A stretch of 64,000 nt of DNA from Lepas anatifera (lineage: Eukaryota > Arthropoda > Thecostraca > Lepadidae): NCBI GenBank assembly GCA_034440635.1, contig JAOTON010002101.1, positions 62,001 through 126,000 on the forward strand, in the 5' to 3' direction. The notes beneath the pieces are model-generated. The model searched no databases. It saw only the letters and a list, made by a program, of their open reading frames with translations, and was not told where the DNA came from. Below are positions 36,049-47,495 of the stretch, piece after piece (the stretch's first letter is position 1; each line of letters begins with the position of its first letter). The position numbers and the translations under genes are program-made.

Positions 36049-36189
36049 CACTGGCGGATCCAGGAGACGGGGCGGGGGAGCCGAGCAATTGCCCCAACCG
36101 CCGACTTTTTGCCGATTTTCTTAAAAAAACGTGTGGTCACGATTTTTCCCCGTTGCTCCCCCCCAATCGTCGGTCTGGACCCGACCCTG
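36049..36189. mobile_element. 141-bp hAT-like MITE
   Basis: The ends CACTGGCGGATCCAGG and GTCTGGACCCGACCCTG are inverted. The core CCGATTTTCTTAAAAAAACG matches the reverse complement of 9898-10040. Flanks CCCGGACG and ACTGTACG agree at 5 of 8. Confidence 0.6.
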
Positions 36190-36613
36190 ACTGTACGCCA
36201 TTTTGTATTTAGATACACTTGCTTTGGCTAAAAATGGTCCAATTAAAGCATTCCACGTCTCGTGTGATACGTACTTTTAGAGACTTTAAATACCATTTAA
36301 CCTTATACGATATACATTGTAAAATTTTATACAAACATTAAGCACCAGATGTAGGTAACAGCTTGAGTAAATGTTGTGAGCTGACACCACACGCATGTGA
36401 TGTTGATGCGTCTTTTGTTCTCGTTCTAATGTGAGAAGAAAACGTCTAATGGTTACTTCAGCAGCATTTCCTCTAAAATATATTTGAAATGGACGCTTTC
36501 TATTGGGCTTGCGGCGACAGAAACCATGCTGATCACCCTAAGGATCAGACCCAGGCTCTGCACCGTCCCGGAGTGCGCATGCGTCGCTCAGCAATATTGG
36601 CCCCAGATAGCAC

Positions 36614-36762
36614 CAGGGACGGATCCTGACCAACGCTCGGGAGGCAGCCCAGGAAAAATTGTGAAGAATACAGTGTTGTTGGAAAAATCAGTCAAAAACG
36701 GCTAAAGGTGGATAAAATGTGGCCGCTTAGGAGGCAAGGGGATTCGACCCCTGGATCCCTGG
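36614..36762. mobile_element. Diverged hAT-like MITE
   Basis: It starts CAGGGACGGATCCTGACC and ends GACCCCTGGATCCCTGG, with an AAAATTGTGAAGAATACAG core like the family's AAAATCGTAAAAAACATG. Confidence 0.5.
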
Positions 36763-36834
36763 ATAGGAAGGAACCTCCACTGAAGCTGCTAATCAAACTG
36801 TGCCTGTAGCTTTAACCCGTTTTAATTTTTGCAG

Positions 36835-36880
36835 CCTGACTGCTTTAATTCTGCATACACATTTAGCCAGGCTCGGTGAG
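36835..36880 (+). CDS. Candidate 46-nt internal exon
   Basis: An excellent acceptor (CCGTTTTAATTTTTGCAG) and donor (GGTGAG|GTAAGT) bracket 46 bases. One frame is open: LTALILHTHLARLGE. Either border alone would be unremarkable; both together are unusual at this spacing. The encoded piece is too short to identify and may instead be untranslated. Confidence 0.3.
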
Positions 36881-37036
36881 GTAAGTACAGGAGGGAACGG
36901 ACAGCTACAGAGAACATCTGGACGTGCAATAGAATTAGAACAAAATGCAATTTGTATAACACAAGTCATCACAAGTTTTCTATTATCTTGGCCGAAAGTT
37001 ACCTAAAAACCTGAACTTTCCCGTCGTATCGGCCAG

Positions 37037-37155
37037 CCCCATCCAAGACAGCGCGAATGAAGCCATGTCTATCATCACATGCCGTTATATCCCCTCCCCC
37101 CATGGCTAACCTTTGCATCATGTCTGCATATAACGTGGACCTCAGAACACTGCAG
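37037..37155 (+). CDS. Candidate 119-nt exon
   Basis: The acceptor is TCCCGTCGTATCGGCCAG and the donor a perfect CTGCAG|GTAAGTAT. One frame is open throughout and includes MKPCLSSHAVISPPP and MANLCIMSAYNVDLRTLQ. It lies about 157 bases after the 36.8-kb candidate, but direct splicing of the two does not keep both frames open. One or both may be UTR or chance. Confidence 0.25.
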
Positions 37156-37711
37156 GTAAGTATTTGTTCATGTGTGATAGAATTCCACCGGTTTGAAAGA
37201 AGCGTCCTTTAGCTGACTGCACCAACCGTACGGTACTTGTATCGAGGCGATACTACCTGACGGCATTTGGGCAGGCTTTTGACTCACTTTGGACAGTGGT
37301 CTGAGCCATCAACATGTAAGACAGTACGTGTATTTCCTGGTAAACCACGTGAGGGAAACTACGGCAAAGGCATTTTAATGGACATTCTTAATATCGCGAC
37401 CCAGGAAAACTAAACACCGCCATACCAGGCCCGTGAGCATCCTAAACAAGCGTCTGGGTAACAAGGTAAAACTGAAAACACCCTAAGCTCAAGTTTGGTA
37501 CACCACCCCATCATAAAGGGGTTATTTCTACGCTAAATTATAAAAAGAAACTAAAAAAGGCTTATGGTCCATTTTCTAAACGTGAATTTCTATAACATCT
37601 AGGTAGCGTCTTACAAATCTTGGCACATGTTTCGTCGCATCGTTTAGAAAACAGCATGCAAAAACTGACACACCGTTGGATGCCCTGAGGTAGTCATCAT
37701 ATACCGCTGGA
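37156..37711. other. Anonymous sequence
   Basis: No supported gene or repeat. Confidence 0.35.
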
Positions 37712-37719
37712 GACGTAGA

Positions 37720-37917
37720 TACAGGCGCAGGAACTTTTTTCCAAGTGAGGAGGGGGGAGCAAAACTTGTCACCGCAGGTGGGGTCAAATATGATTCGGCC
37801 TATCACTTGATTTGTTAACGGAAAAGGCCCGGAATCAGTTCAAACTTGGGGGCATTGCCCCCTCAGTCCGAAAGTTAAGGGGAAGCCGCACCTTGACCCC
37901 CGGTTCCTGCGCCTACA
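37720..37917. mobile_element. 198-bp MITE with perfect 8-bp target duplication
   Basis: Inverted ends TACAGGCGCAGGAAC and GGTTCCTGCGCCTACA are bordered on both sides by GACGTAGA (37712-37719 and 37918-37925). The 8-bp duplication suggests the hAT superfamily. It is a different TIR family from the CAGGGGCGG elements, seen once in this window. Confidence 0.85.
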
Positions 37918-37925
37918 GACGTAGA

Positions 37926-40685
37926 AGGAGATAGGCCGATAACATTATTTCAACATGCAACGTGCAGTTGAAAGATGAGATGTTTAGGAGGAAAACCACG
38001 CACATTGAAGCAGATGTAAGCCGTTACCTGAGGTGTTAACTAAGCACCTCCCAATCATTTCTATCATTTTCCCCGGGGGGGGGTGGAGGTAAACGCGACA
38101 CGGACTTATTATTTTTGGAGATAAAAAACTTTGTGTGATAGGCACTGTTCCACCACAAATTATGAACTGTTGGAAACTGTTATCGGATGTACTAAGACCC
38201 AGACTTCGGGGTACGCACTTACAGAGGCAGTGCAAGTACGTGAGCTTATTTCCCGATTTCGCACGCTGGCAAAACGGCACAAAGAGCACTACACATACGC
38301 TAATTGTGTCGTCCGTGAATGCTCATTGCCACAAACACGAAAGTACAGATCAGCTGGCTACTCCTTAGTTGGCACATTTCGTGAACAAACCAGTATCCGT
38401 GATGTTTCCCACATTCCAAGCCACAGTTATCAACGTTCAAAACTATAATGTACAGCATGGAGGACACGAAAACCACAAAACATGGCGAATATATGGTACA
38501 CAACCTATCGTTTGGTGCTATGGTGAGAACCGAAACCGAGTGCCCCCGTCATTTGGGCCAAGGGGAGGTATGAGGTCGGATAGAAGCCCGAAGGGGGGGT
38601 TGGACAGATGCCAAGTTTGCCTGTGGGTGGGCTCGAACTCACGACGAATGAGAGAAGCATGTAAGGATCCCGCAGTGCAAAAACAAAAACAAAGACAAGT
38701 GTTGTAAATAAAAAACATCTCCTAGCCCAACTAATCCAGAAATGATTAAAGAAAAACCCAAATCCGACGTATATAGCCTATACCTTTCAAATTGCATCTT
38801 CTGGATAAATAAGCACTAACTAAGTACTACTACTAAATAAGTACTGGAACAAGCAGCACACATTACAGGCATGAGCGGCATTCGAAACACAATCGACCAC
38901 ATGTCTCGTATCAATTAAACATAGCTGAGGTCGGCGTGGTCTTGTTAAGCTCGCTGTGGTTCGATGGAGCTCCCGCTAATGGTAGAAAATGTACAAGCAC
39001 TGGTATCACGGAACGTCGCACCAAACCGGAGCAATGTTGTCTGTGTGAAATGTACATTTCCACCTAAGTGCGGCATTAGCCAGTCATGACCCGCCCGAAT
39101 TCATTAGACTGGATAATGAGAGCTGAAGAACATCATTTCAAACACGAGTTCTTCGTAGTTACTGTGTTTACACATAAATGTGCATTCCTCCCATTAATAT
39201 TTCTCTTCCATGGAAAAACAAATACATGCATGTTAATTCGCAAAGTCCCCGATGTCATAGCTCATTATATTCGCTCTGGTAAACATTGGATTATAAAATC
39301 GAGCATCAAATGGGCCTGTGCCAAGATGAATCACATGTACAAAGTACACACGAACTAAGCCGCAGTCTTTGGCAGTCACCAACCAGCCGTCACAGACGGC
39401 CAGCGTTCTTGGAAATGGCGTCAACAGACGAAGTATGTGCGCGATTCCCCGTTCAGTGTGGATCGATCCCCCGCACAGGCTCTGATGCTCTGACCTACTT
39501 CCCTCCCCCAACCCCGAGGGGGAAGGGGCGGGGGCGGGGGGGCAGCTGGCGAGGCGAAGGCGGAGCCGTGACCGCCAGTTGACCTCTGACGGCCCTACCC
39601 CGCGGGGCTGGCTTGCTCCCCACCCTGAGGGGTTCGTCATTAGACGCGTTCTCGTCTCTAACGTAAGAAGTCTGCTAAAACTCCACGATAAAATTCACGT
39701 CAGCGCTACCACTGCGGTGTTAGTGACAATCTAGTCACTGCGACTTCTTAGTCCCACACTTTTGTTGGACCAACCACAGAAAAGCCCTTGAAAGTGTCAT
39801 GGTCTCATCCTGGAACATCTGCGTACAGAAAAGGCGAATTAAGCCATAATCTTATACATGCATTTTTGAAACTGCGCAGACCATTACCATAACCATATCA
39901 TACTATTATTACCTATTACCTATCACCCTAGTATAATAAGTATTATTAAATAGTATTTTGTTTGCTCGACCATCACCGTAAGTATAACACTGCTCTTTAA
40001 AAACAGTCAAATAAAACGCAGTTGTCATTCCCAACGGAATTCAGCTCTCTAACTATTAAAATCGTTGTCAAACATAGACAAAGGTATAAAAACACTTTAA
40101 CAGTGACTAACCGACACACACAGTGCAAGTATTCTCCACCCCGAGGCCTTTGCCCCGGGTCGAAACTCGTGCGACCTTGGCTCTCAGACAGCTGGTTTGG
40201 TGGCAGCAACAAAGCTTTGAAAGCAACGACCTCTGACGCCTGCTGGCAGCGAGCCACACGCACACGCACCCTCGCCCCCCCTCCCAGCCCCCGCCCCGCC
40301 CTGGTGTGCGTTAGTGGTGCCGCGGCGCAAATGCGTAACAGCATGCCGACAGCTGGGGCGACAGAGGGGGGGGGGGCAGGGTGTCGATGCCGACGGAAAT
40401 AGCCCGCAAACAACCCTGCTGCGTTTCAGATGATGAGTATAGTCGTCTATGGCAGGCGCGGACCGGATCACCTCTGGCGAGAGGCGCGACCACGCCAATA
40501 TTACTGCCCACATAATTTGTCAGCGGCGGCATTCACACCGTCGAAAAGAAGCAGCAGAAATGTGTTAAGTTTTAAAAAAAGGGTAATGATTCCTCCAGAC
40601 AGAGGGACGGGATATGCCTCCGGCTTAAACAGACAGTAAATGTTCTGCTTTTATGTTTTTCTCGTCTCAGCACCGGCCTCGGCGC
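37926..40685. other. Anonymous sequence, 2.8 kb
   Basis: GC-rich patches at 39480-39600 and 40140-40390 are open in several frames on both strands without splice support. They may be CpG-type promoters or MITE debris. A tRNA-like B-box string (GAGTTCGAGCC on the minus strand near 38632) is noted under rejected items. No gene is claimed. Confidence 0.3.
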
Positions 40686-41275
40686 CGGCAGATCTGGTAT
40701 GGTCCCGGCAAGTCTAGTATGGTCCCGGCAAATCTGGCATGGTCCCGGCAAATCTGGATATGGTGCCGGCAAATATAGTATGGTCCCGGCAAATCTAGCA
40801 TGGTCCCGGCAAATCTGGTATGGTGCCGGCAAATCTGGCATGGTCCCGGCAAATCTGGTATGGTGCCGGTAAATCTGGTACGGTCCCGGAAAATCTGACA
40901 TGGTCCCGGCAAATCTGACATGGTCCCGGCAAATCTGGTATGGTGCCGGCAAATCTGGTATGGTCCCGGCAAATCTGGCATGGTCCCAGAAAATCTGGTA
41001 TGGTGCCGGTAAATCTGGTACGGTCCCGGAAAATCTGACATGGTCCCGGCAAATCTGACATGGTCCCGGCAAATCTGGTATGGTGCCGGCAAATCTGGTA
41101 TGGTCCCGGCAAATCTGGCATGGTCCCAGAAAATCTGGTATGGTGCCGGTAAATCTGGTACGGTCCCGGAAAATCTGACATGGTCCCAGAAAATCTGACA
41201 TGGTCCCGGCAAATCTGGTATGGTCCCAGCAAAACCAACATGGTTTCGGCGCAAGTCTGGCATGGTCCCGGCAAA
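40686..41275. repeat. 20-bp minisatellite with a 140-bp higher-order period
   Basis: About 29 units of the form TGGTCCCGGCAAATCTGGTA. Variants (TGGTGCC, CGGTCCCGGAA, TCCCAGAA, CTGACA) recur in fixed order: the block starting TGGTGCCGGTAAATCTGGTA occurs at 40861, 41001 and 41141, exactly 140 bases or seven units apart. All three minus-strand frames stay open for 160-240 codons because the unit contains no minus-strand stop. The predicted Arg/Asp/His/Phe-rich peptides are therefore by-products unless shown otherwise. Confidence 0.95.
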
Positions 41276-42001
41276 ACCTGGCCAAGGCAACGTCTGATCC
41301 CGGCACGAAAAATACTTTAAATGCTCAAAAGACGTAAAAATTCGAGCATAGGAACTAGGGGGCGACGATGCCGGCTATATCGAATAAGGACCAAAATACA
41401 AAATTTGGGCCCGTATAGCTATATGGACCACTCATGCTTTGTCATTTGGTTCCAATTTAATGCAATAATGTTTCGAAGACACAGTGTTCTTACCCATTTT
41501 CCACGAAAAATGAGAAACAACGATTATAGCTTAATTGGATACGAGTTATCTACTAAATAGCCCCATTTCATAGCATGTGACCTGTGGTCCCGGTCAAGCC
41601 CGTCGTAAACCCAGGGGAGCCCCTTCCAGTTCCCGCCAGGACCAAATGCATCGGCCTGTCGCATGGGCCCCTGAAGCAGCAGTCGTCAAGGGGCCCTCAG
41701 AAATCACGTTAATGTAGGCTGTAAGCCAGCCCAGAAGTATTGATGCATCCAAGACGGTTTCATCCTGGCCACGGGCCGTAGGCACGCGCAGGCACGCCCC
41801 ACTGAGGAGGCGAATTTCGCCACCCTCCCTACCAGTGTTCCGAAAGGCTATATCTAATTTTTTCGGCATTCAGAGTCTATGGACAAGACAAGGTGAAATA
41901 AGGACCATGTTTAAGGTAATGATACTTTTGAGGTCGCCAGAGATCAGTTAACGTTCCACAGGACTACAAGGCATTTCGAACTTATCCTATATAAATCATT
42001 T
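41276..42001. other. Anonymous sequence
   Basis: No supported gene. GGGGCCCTCAGAAATCACG at about 41689 may be transposon debris. Confidence 0.3.
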
Positions 42002-42908
42002 TTAACACGCGCATTGCAAGGAGGGGGCCTTGGAGCCCCCCCACCTGTTTTTCCAAGATGACCAGAGAACCGCTTGTAGCCGAAAGACGATACTTGGCCA
42101 CATTTAACAGAATTTAATACCGCGTCGATTGGTGAAAGTTTCTGAAAATCGGTCCAAAATTTTTTTGACTTATAGGCTTTCAAAATCAGACCTGCATTTT
42201 GAGATCGCCGAAATCGCACGGTCGGACCAGTTAGCTTGCATTGGAGACCGAGTGGTGATGTCATAACGCCATATAACCGAGATGATATGTCAACGTCACC
42301 TCACATGGGTCAAGGTCAAGGTCACAGGTCAAGGTCATATCTTCACTTTCAAAGTCACTGACCCCAGTGCTTCTGGTCAAATGGCGTTACCCGGCCTGAC
42401 GTATATTATGCTATGACGTCATCGTTAAGGCACCCCAATACAAAGATCAAGGCCAAGGTCAAGTTTTTTAAAGGTCAATCCTCATTTCCGCCACCTAACA
42501 GTGCCTATACTGTTAGGAAAAGCGTATATTATAAGTAGTATACCATATTGTGACCTTAAAAGTCAATGACCTTGAATGACCTTGACCCCAAAATTGTAGG
42601 GAAGCTCTTTGGGGCATTCCCTCTATGACCCTGGTCCGCCTTTAGCTTATTCCCGCCATTTTCCCGCATAACCACGGCATTTACCAATCGGTCCCCAGCA
42701 TGGCCAATATTACATTTATGACCTCCTTCAACCTAGAAGATATTGTCCTAGGTCAATGAAAATTGTTCATGATGTAGATCACCATAGCCCCCATCCACCT
42801 CCCAAATTGCATTTTTCTAAACCTCTTAGTTTCTGAGATCTTATGGGGGCCTACCACCCCCCTTCCAGTGCGCGTTAGTGCCAGACTCCTCTCCAGGGCG
42901 GGTGTTAA
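42002..42908 (+). mobile_element. TTAA-flanked 0.9-kb non-autonomous element, left member of an inverted pair
   Basis: TTAA at 42002-42005 and 42905-42908 border ends CACGCGCATTGCAAGGAGG and CTCCAGGGCGGGTG. A second, inner terminus-like GTGCGCGTTAGTGCC precedes the right end. The inside carries direct TCAAGGTCA motifs at 42308-42338 and many more AGGTCA half-sites. TTAA targeting points to piggyBac or Kolobok-type transposition supplied in trans. The reverse complement of this unit is 43213-44152. Confidence 0.8.
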
Positions 42909-43212
42909 GCAGCGCTAAAGCACATATTTAGACATTAGAGTACTATCATCGTGACGTATTGAATGATTTATGGCATGACCATGAAAGTTAAAAAGGTAAA
43001 AATGGTCTGACTCCAGCCAGCTCAAGGTCATATGTTGACATGACAGTCACAATGCAAATGGATGGCGTCCCAGTGACGAGACGAACATGAACAGCATGAA
43101 CAGCCCTGCAAATGGAAAAAGAGACCCTGAGCCAAATACATATATCTGCGACTATTATGAGAGATCATTGCGTGCTAACGTAGACCATAAAACAGCAATT
43201 AAATCCACTGCA
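42909..43212. other. 304-bp spacer between inverted elements
   Basis: Unique-looking sequence that would be the loop if the two flanking elements paired. Not clearly coding. Confidence 0.5.
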
Positions 43213-44152
43213 TTAACACCCGCACTGGAGGGGGGTCTGGCACTAACGCGCACTGGAGGGGGCCTGGTAGGCCCCCCTAAGATCTCGGAAACTAAGAGGG
43301 TTAGAAGAACGCCACTTGGTAGGTGGGTGGGGGCTATAGTGATCTACATGATGACCAATTTTCATTGACCTAGGTCAATATCTTCAAGGTCAAACGAGGT
43401 CGTAAAGGTCAAATATTGGCCATGCTGGGATCGATTGGTAAATGCTGTGATTATGCAGGAAAATGGCGGGAATAAGCTAAAGACGTACAAGGTTCATAGA
43501 GAAGAGGTTTCAAAGAGGCTCCCCCACCACTTTTGGGTCAAGGTCATTCAAGGTCATTGACCTTTAAGGTCACCATATGGTATACTACTTATTATTTAAA
43601 CTTTGACTAACACTGTAGCCACTGTTTGGCGGGAAATGAGGATTGACCTTTCCCAATGACCTTTGACCTTGACCCTTTGACCTTGACCTTTGACCTTGAC
43701 CTTTGTATTGGGGTACCCTACCGATGACGTCATAACATAATATATGTCAGACGGGGTAACGTCATTTGGCCGGACGCACAGTGGTCAGTGACCTTGAAAG
43801 TGCAGATATGACCTTGACCTGTCACCTTTGACCTTGACCTTGACTTTAATGTGAAGTGACCTTGACATATAGTCCCGCTTATATGACGTTATGATGTCAC
43901 CACTCGGTCTTCAATGCAAGCTAACTGGTCCAACCGCGCGTTTACGGCGATCTCAAAATGCAGGTCTGACTTTGAAAGCCTATAAGTCAAAAAATTTTCG
44001 GCCGATTTTCAAAAAGTCTTCACCAATCGACGCGCTATTAAATTCTGTTAAATGTGGCCACGTTTCGTTTTTCGGCTACAAGCGGTTCTCCGGCCACCTC
44101 GGAAAAACAGGTGGAAGGGGGCCTCCGAGGCCCCCTCCAGTGCGCGTGTTAA
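43213..44152 (-). mobile_element. TTAA-flanked 0.9-kb element, right member of the inverted pair
   Basis: TTAA at 43213-43216 and 44149-44152 border ends CACCCGCACTGGAGGGGG and CCCTCCAGTGCGCGTG. It mirrors 42002-42908 block by block, including GTATACTACTTAT, TGGCGGGAA(A/T)TGAGGATTGACC and CTAACTGGTCCAACCG. Its TGACCTTGACCTT array (43644-43704) is longer than in the left member, so the half-site array has changed in copy number since the copies split. Confidence 0.8.
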
Positions 44153-45012
44153 TAAGGGAGATCCCCAAGTTGAAACAGTGATTGAATGGGCTAAGTAAAT
44201 GAATGGGCCACACTGCCCCCTCTTCCATAAATACAAAGGAGGCATTCCTCGTACCAAGGCTTCATCGTTATAAAATACTGTTGTTCACAAGGCTGAGTAG
44301 TGGCTGTCGGCTCCAGGACCGACTCCGAGCGATATCCCTACCTGTAGCACACCCGGGTGCTATTTTTTCTAAATAGGCCTACGTGTTTCAAGCATACTTA
44401 CAACCCTAGATTAAGGATTCAAATATGTTTTTTGGTGAGATAAATGACCAAAAATAAACAAGGGCACAGAGTCGTCTCAGAGATGGAGATGATCAACTCC
44501 AATCAAAACAACAAAAGAAACTCAGAGGTCAAACACATTCATACCTGCACAATTTTACATTTTATTATCTTACAGTGTCTCATGTTGACTGCCATTCATC
44601 CGATGTTGACTTCGACTTTAGATATAATTGGGTGCATAAATGTTGCTGATGATGCTCAATAAACAATAAACAATAATTTTCCAGTTTCGCGAATTAAAAT
44701 GGAAATTTTCAGCGCTAGACACAGCTTGTAAATTATCATTTTCTACATATTTTCGGCAAGAGTCGTTCCGGTGCTTCCGGTGCACCCCGCGCTCGTTTTT
44801 TTAGAAAGCAGACAAGTCTCCACGACCACACAGAAAACTTCAAGCAGAAGAGTCCTGGAAATGGTTCAGGAGGTGCCGATGGTGGACGTGCACGCCCCAA
44901 TGTCAGTGCAAGCGGCATTTGAGCTGTCATGAGAAGTACCAAAGACACTCCAAGCTCGGCCTAATTTAATAGTCAAACCTAGATGCAACAACTAAAAGGG
45001 AGGCCTTGATAC
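44153..45012. other. Anonymous sequence
   Basis: No supported gene or repeat. Short ORFs on both strands are without splice support. Confidence 0.3.
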
Positions 45013-45246
45013 CTAAAAGCGAGTACGTATTTGGGCATAGGAAGTCACTTTACCATACACCAACGCCAGGTAGTACTTAAAGCAGGCCTTCAAAACTGCA
45101 GAACAGACCGCGGCAACAGTATCGGCCATGAGCACAAACAGCACAAAGAGCCAGAGAGCGTATGGGAGGTTCCAATAAAAAACATACGGCGCGCCAATTG
45201 ACATGAAGGTCCCCAAAACATAAATGATGCCCCAAAAGCCCCATCT
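45013..45246 (-). CDS. Candidate membrane-protein exon or small ORF
   Basis: On the minus strand, after an AG-ending TAGATCTAG, an open frame of 77 codons runs to a TGA... or to an internal donor-like TATG|GTAAAG at about 45053. It contains two long hydrophobic stretches, GFWGIIYVLGTFMSIGAPYV and LPYALWLFVLFVLMADTVAA, followed by CFKYYLALVYG. Two adjacent helices with polar ends look like part of a multipass membrane protein. An internal Met (about 45204) could also start a 63-residue protein. Family unknown; other frames overlap, so chance is not excluded. Confidence 0.3.
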   Translation of the reverse strand, partial: RWGFWGIIYVLGTFMSIGAPYVFYWNLPYALWLFVLFVLMADTVAAVCSAVLKACFKYYLALVYGKVTSYAQIRTRF

Positions 45247-46432
45247 CTAGATCTACCACAATATGCGGGTCCCCAAAAGCAGAAGCCCCTTGAGCATGCC
45301 CCCCACCCCAACTGAAATCCGTGCTCAAGCCTATGGTCCTGTCGTTAGTTCGGCTTGGCAAATGTAATAGGCATGGTGCCTTGCAAAAAAGTTAGAGCAA
45401 CAAAGGCTGCGCATTTGGAACGTTTCAAGCGGTCACGTTGGCCCCAAGTCAACAGTAAACGCAAGCACTTCACAAGTGGGTAAGCATGGCAAAACAAGCC
45501 CGAAAGCAGGGAGGCGTCGAAACGTCATCAGCATCGCCGCAAAATACAAGTCCAGCCCTTTTCTAAGGCACAAACCGTCTGGAGCGTCGCTGACACAGCG
45601 ACTCGTAACCGTTCGTACAAGCCAGGCGGGACAAAGCAGCGGGCACCGGATGTTTCAACATTTGACCAAGTCACAAACCAACACGGCGCTTAACTACTCG
45701 GCCCGGCACGACGAATCCGATAATCTGGTGATAGCCGTCCGCCGCTGGCTCGCCGGCGAAGGTGCAAGAGCGGCGCGCCGCCGCGGCCGGACGAGTGGTG
45801 GGGAGGGGGAGGGGGCGGCCTGCGTCACCGTCGTCGTCGGCCGCTGCTGACCCCCGTCCCCCTCCCCCCATCGTAAACATGCATCGCCGCCGCCGCTGGC
45901 GCTGGCTAACTAGGCCGGCCGCTAAGCCCAGACGGGCGGGAGGACCCCGCTTCCCCTATCGTCACCCGCGGGGCTTCCATGACAAGTGGTGGTATTTAGC
46001 AAAACAAATTGAACACAGTGCCAGGAGAAAGCGCAGCAACGATATTCTGCATGTTCTCCTGAAAAGTGAAAGCAAAGTATTTTTTCACTTCTTTGCTGAC
46101 AACCCTCCGAGGATAATGACTACATTTCCAGAGCACACGTCCCCTGACGGTCCAGCGTTCTCTCCTTGACCCCAGATACATAAGCAGCCTCTCCGTACCA
46201 CGGCCCTTGGTACGCACCCTTATGTCCAGACGAAATATGGCGCGGTTCAGACGAAATAGGGCGCGGTTCAGACGAATGTGGGGGCGCGGAATGTGTAACA
46301 TTTATGTAAGCTCATTGATAGTCAAATTACGGATAACCAGTGAAAACATTGTATTTGAATCAAAACGCTACCCAGTGGTACCATGGAATAGAATGGTCCT
46401 CCTGGAGAAGGACCAGAGCCTATGGACAGAAC
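45247..46432. other. Includes a CpG-rich patch at 45720-45960
   Basis: The GC-rich centre is open in opposing frames (Arg/Ala/Pro-rich translations), typical of CpG-dense non-coding DNA. A C-box (CCCCGTCCCCCTCCCCCC) lies at 45852-45869. GACGAAAT(A/G)(G/T)GGCGCGGTTCA is repeated near 46229-46275. No gene is claimed. Confidence 0.3.
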
Positions 46433-46809
46433 CAGTGGCGGATCCAGCCGGTCGGTTGGGGGAAATTCAAAATCGAAAAAACGTCACGCGGTGAAAGAGT
46501 TTACCACAATATAACTTGACCGTAGGTTTCGGGGATACCCAAGTCAAAAGGCAAAACAAAAAAACGTCATGGGGTGAAAGATACGGGCACAAGATGCTTG
46601 TTTATGCTATCCAAGGCCCAATATTTACGCTGAAGCTGACTGGTTCTGTCTGAAGTTAGAGTTCAAGCACTAAAACCTAGCTTATAAACTAAAAAGGAGT
46701 CGGGGGGGGAGGAGGTCGGTCGACTGCTTGGGAGGAGGGAGGGGCAAAACATAGTCTTGCCCTGAGCTTTGTTTGGGGAATACCCTTCCCCCTCCTGGAT
46801 CCGCCACTG
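46433..46809. mobile_element. 377-bp hAT-like MITE with near-perfect 8-bp TSD
   Basis: The ends are CAGTGGCGGATCCAGCC and CTCCTGGATCCGCCACTG. Flanks GACAGAAC (46425-46432) and CACAGAAC (46810-46817) match at 7 of 8. AAAACGTCA(C/T)G(C/G)GGTGAAAGA occurs twice inside. A truncated relative lies at 3740-4093. Confidence 0.85.
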
Positions 46810-46817
46810 CACAGAAC

Positions 46818-47495
46818 GGTACCAAACACCTTGATACATGAGTCGATTGGGCCGTTCAAGCGGCCGGTACCGTGCCGAGGCTTCTCCTGTAACCGGGGTA
46901 ATTGCAAACTTGTGATGAAACCCAAGGGCGGGGTTTGCTCGGTAACCGCCCGGTTCGGGAGACGGGCGGGGTAGGTACGGAGACATGGTCTTCAAGGCCC
47001 GTGCTTATTTTCTCATTCATCCTTCACACATAACTCCCCTTCTGGGCTAGCACTATGTGAACCGAAAGTAATGGGGATGGGAATGAAACGGCGGGAATAA
47101 AGCATGTGCTCCATATCCCTATTCCACCAAAAACGATCCAAACACCCCCCAAAAGCCCACTCCTGGATCCGCCAGTGCTGGTTGGGTGGACAGCTTCCGC
47201 ATTCCTTTCGATCTGACATGCTATATCCCCCCAGAACTCCGCAGTCTGCACTCGTTCTGCACTTTCGGACATTTACCGTTGAGTATGACAGCTAGTGATA
47301 GCAAACACAGTTCCATGACAAATCCCAAAACAGTTGCAATATAATTTGGTGACTTCCTGAATTGGAGGAATATTATCAGTTTTCACTTAAAAAGAAGACA
47401 ATACCTGAAAATTGGTCAGGCTTATGACAATTTTCATCCCGGCCAAGAAGCAAAAACAAGAACATATTCTAATGACGAAATGTTCACCACCCATG
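46818..47495. other. Anonymous sequence
   Basis: A GGATCCGCCAGTG end at 47165-47177 probably marks another MITE fragment. No gene is supported. Confidence 0.3.

Noticed and set aside
38600..38670. tRNA gene or tRNA-derived SINE (B-box-like GAGTTCGAGCC on the minus strand)
   Set aside because: No A box at the right spacing and no cloverleaf could be drawn.
40572..41306. 244-codon minus-strand ORF and two overlapping long ORFs
   Set aside because: All three frames are open because the 20-bp minisatellite unit lacks stops; there is no start context or other coding sign.
42290..43870. AGGTCA arrays as a stand-alone hormone-response enhancer
   Set aside because: They are part of repeated TTAA elements; enhancer function cannot be read from motifs alone.
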